A stretch of DNA of 6,059 bases from Acidobacteriaceae bacterium (lineage in GTDB: Bacteria > Acidobacteriota > Terriglobia > Terriglobales > Acidobacteriaceae): the NCBI GenBank assembly GCA_030040395.1, contig JASHTU010000150.1, positions 1-6,059 of the forward strand. The letters run 5' to 3'. Below, in pieces: positions 5,055 to 6,059 of the stretch (positions within the stretch are counted from its first letter, which is position 1; every line of letters begins with the position of its first letter). A program made the position numbers and the translations under genes. Below the pieces are notes generated by a model, which was not told the origin of the DNA, did not search any database, and saw nothing but the letters and a program-made list of their open reading frames with translations.

Positions 5055-6059
5055 ATGGCGAACCTGAAAATAACGATATTGCACGAAGCCTGGGAGGGCG
5101 GCCCGCCGGAGCCGGAGCCGATCAAGGCGGCGCGCGGGAAGAATGGCAAACGCCGGACAAGGAAGAAACATCCGCTATACGACCGCGAAGAGATCTTCCA
5201 GGCGCTGACAAAGCTCGATCACGAACCTTCCTATCATCTGCTCGACGGCAAGAACCAATCGCTGCTAGCGCTTGCAAAATGCGGCTCCGACCTTGTGTTC
5301 AACCTCGCAGAGTCCTACGCCGGCGACGACACGATGGACAAGAACATCGCGGCTTATCTGGAACTGCTGCACATTCCGTATACCGGCAGTGGTCCGCAGG
5401 CCCACTATCTTGCCCAGGACAAGGCGATTGCCAAGAAGATTTTCGACTTTCACAAGATAAGGACCCCGAACTTCGCAACCTCCTATAAAGGCCGCACCGA
5501 TCACTCGCACGATATCGAGTTTCCGCTGATCGTAAAGCCGGTCTCCGAAGACGGATCCATCGGCATCGACAGTGGCTCGGTGGTCGAGAGCGTCAAGGAG
5601 CTGATGGAGCGGATCAATTACATCCACGAGGAATTCGACAGCCCGGCGCTTATTGAGGAGTACATTGAAGGCCGCGAAATCTACGCCGCCATCCTCGGCA
5701 ACGACAACGCCGAGGCGCTCCCGCTGATTGAACTCGACCTTTCCAGGCTTCCCGCGGGAACCCCGCGGATCGCCACCCAGGACGTGAAATTCGAACACGA
5801 GACCGAGGCCTACAAGGTGACAAAATCCGCGCCGGTCGAGGACCTCGACCAGGAAACCACGAAGAATCTGCAGGACACAGCTTTGGCCGCATATCGCGCC
5901 CTCAAACTGCGCGACTATGGCCGCATTGACATGCGGTTGAACAAGAAAGGCGAGGTGTATGTGATCGAAGCGAATCCAAACCCATGGCTTGCAAGCAGCG
6001 CCGAATTCACCATGGCAGGCAGGAAGGCCGGCTATTCGTACACCGATATAATCGGTAAG
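5055..6059 (+). CDS. ATP-grasp ligase, D-Ala-D-Ala ligase superfamily (3' end outside window)
   Basis: 335 residues are present with no stop, and the gene is probably near its end. ATP-grasp enzymes of this group use ATP to form an acyl-phosphate and join it to an amine, making an amide bond. Seen: an N-terminal strand NLKITILHE; the pre-ATP-grasp segment LVFNLAESYAGDD (80-92) and LELLHIPYTGS (102-112); the ATP-binding stretch FPLIVKPVSEDGSIGI (156-171); the adenine-loop region LIEEYIEGREIYAAI; and the Mg-binding IEANPNPWL near the C-terminus. The NLAE and EANPNP forms differ from genuine Ddl (typically ALHG and EVNTLPG), so cell-wall D-Ala-D-Ala synthesis is unlikely despite common database naming. 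Odd: a very basic insertion, residues 24-39, with ten Lys/Arg between the first strand and first helix. It is probably co-transcribed with the metallopeptidase. The substrate is unknown. Confidence 0.88.
   Translation, partial: MANLKITILHEAWEGGPPEPEPIKAARGKNGKRRTRKKHPLYDREEIFQALTKLDHEPSYHLLDGKNQSLLALAKCGSDLVFNLAESYAGDDTMDKNIAAYLELLHIPYTGSGPQAHYLAQDKAIAKKIFDFHKIRTPNFATSYKGRTDHSHDIEFPLIVKPVSEDGSIGIDSGSVVESVKELMERINYIHEEFDSPALIEEYIEGREIYAAILGNDNAEALPLIELDLSRLPAGTPRIATQDVKFEHETEAYKVTKSAPVEDLDQETTKNLQDTALAAYRALKLRDYGRIDMRLNKKGEVYVIEANPNPWLASSAEFTMAGRKAGYSYTDIIGK

Noticed and set aside
5055..6059. Calling the ATP-grasp gene ddl (cell-wall D-Ala-D-Ala ligase)
   Set aside because: The NLAE and EANPNPWL blocks, the basic insertion and the peptidase neighbour do not fit genuine Ddl, which usually sits with mur genes.

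Overview
The window is GC-rich bacterial chromosome. It carries four clear protein genes, two of them cut by the window edges, and one doubtful small gene. I favour Acidobacteriota, mainly because miaB followed directly by a bifunctional-nuclease (DUF151/BFN) gene is an arrangement I associate with that phylum. This assignment is an inference, not a demonstration.

Left part (1-932, minus strand): the 3'-truncated gene of a single-domain, PLP-dependent threonine/serine dehydratase. Between it and miaB lie about 880 bases with no convincing conserved gene. This stretch holds an 18-bp perfect palindrome, three tandem 12-mers, a perfect 8-bp hairpin, clustered GGTGA repeats and candidate promoters. 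It also holds a 64-codon minus-strand ORF with a textbook ribosome binding site, whose C-terminal AAQP repeats are encoded by the tandem 12-mers.

Middle (1810-3658, plus strand): miaB, the radical-SAM methylthiotransferase acting on tRNA A37, then 40 bases later a BFN-domain protein gene. They are probably co-transcribed. A good -10/-35 pair sits so close to the miaB start that the mRNA could be almost leaderless.

Right part (3931 to the window end, plus strand): a cytoplasmic zincin-type metallopeptidase (HEAGH plus an EDFAE motif, Peptidase_Mx-like), closely followed by an ATP-grasp ligase of the D-Ala-D-Ala ligase superfamily that lacks the typical Ddl signatures. The two form a likely operon. 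A peptide- or amino-acid-bond-forming enzyme beside a peptidase is the least understood and most interesting part of the window: it could be a small-peptide metabolic pair or a carrier/modification system. The substrate cannot be told from sequence. The 272-base gap before this pair holds dyads but no gene.

The heptamer ATATCTG (either strand) occurs five times, each time outside the four main genes.
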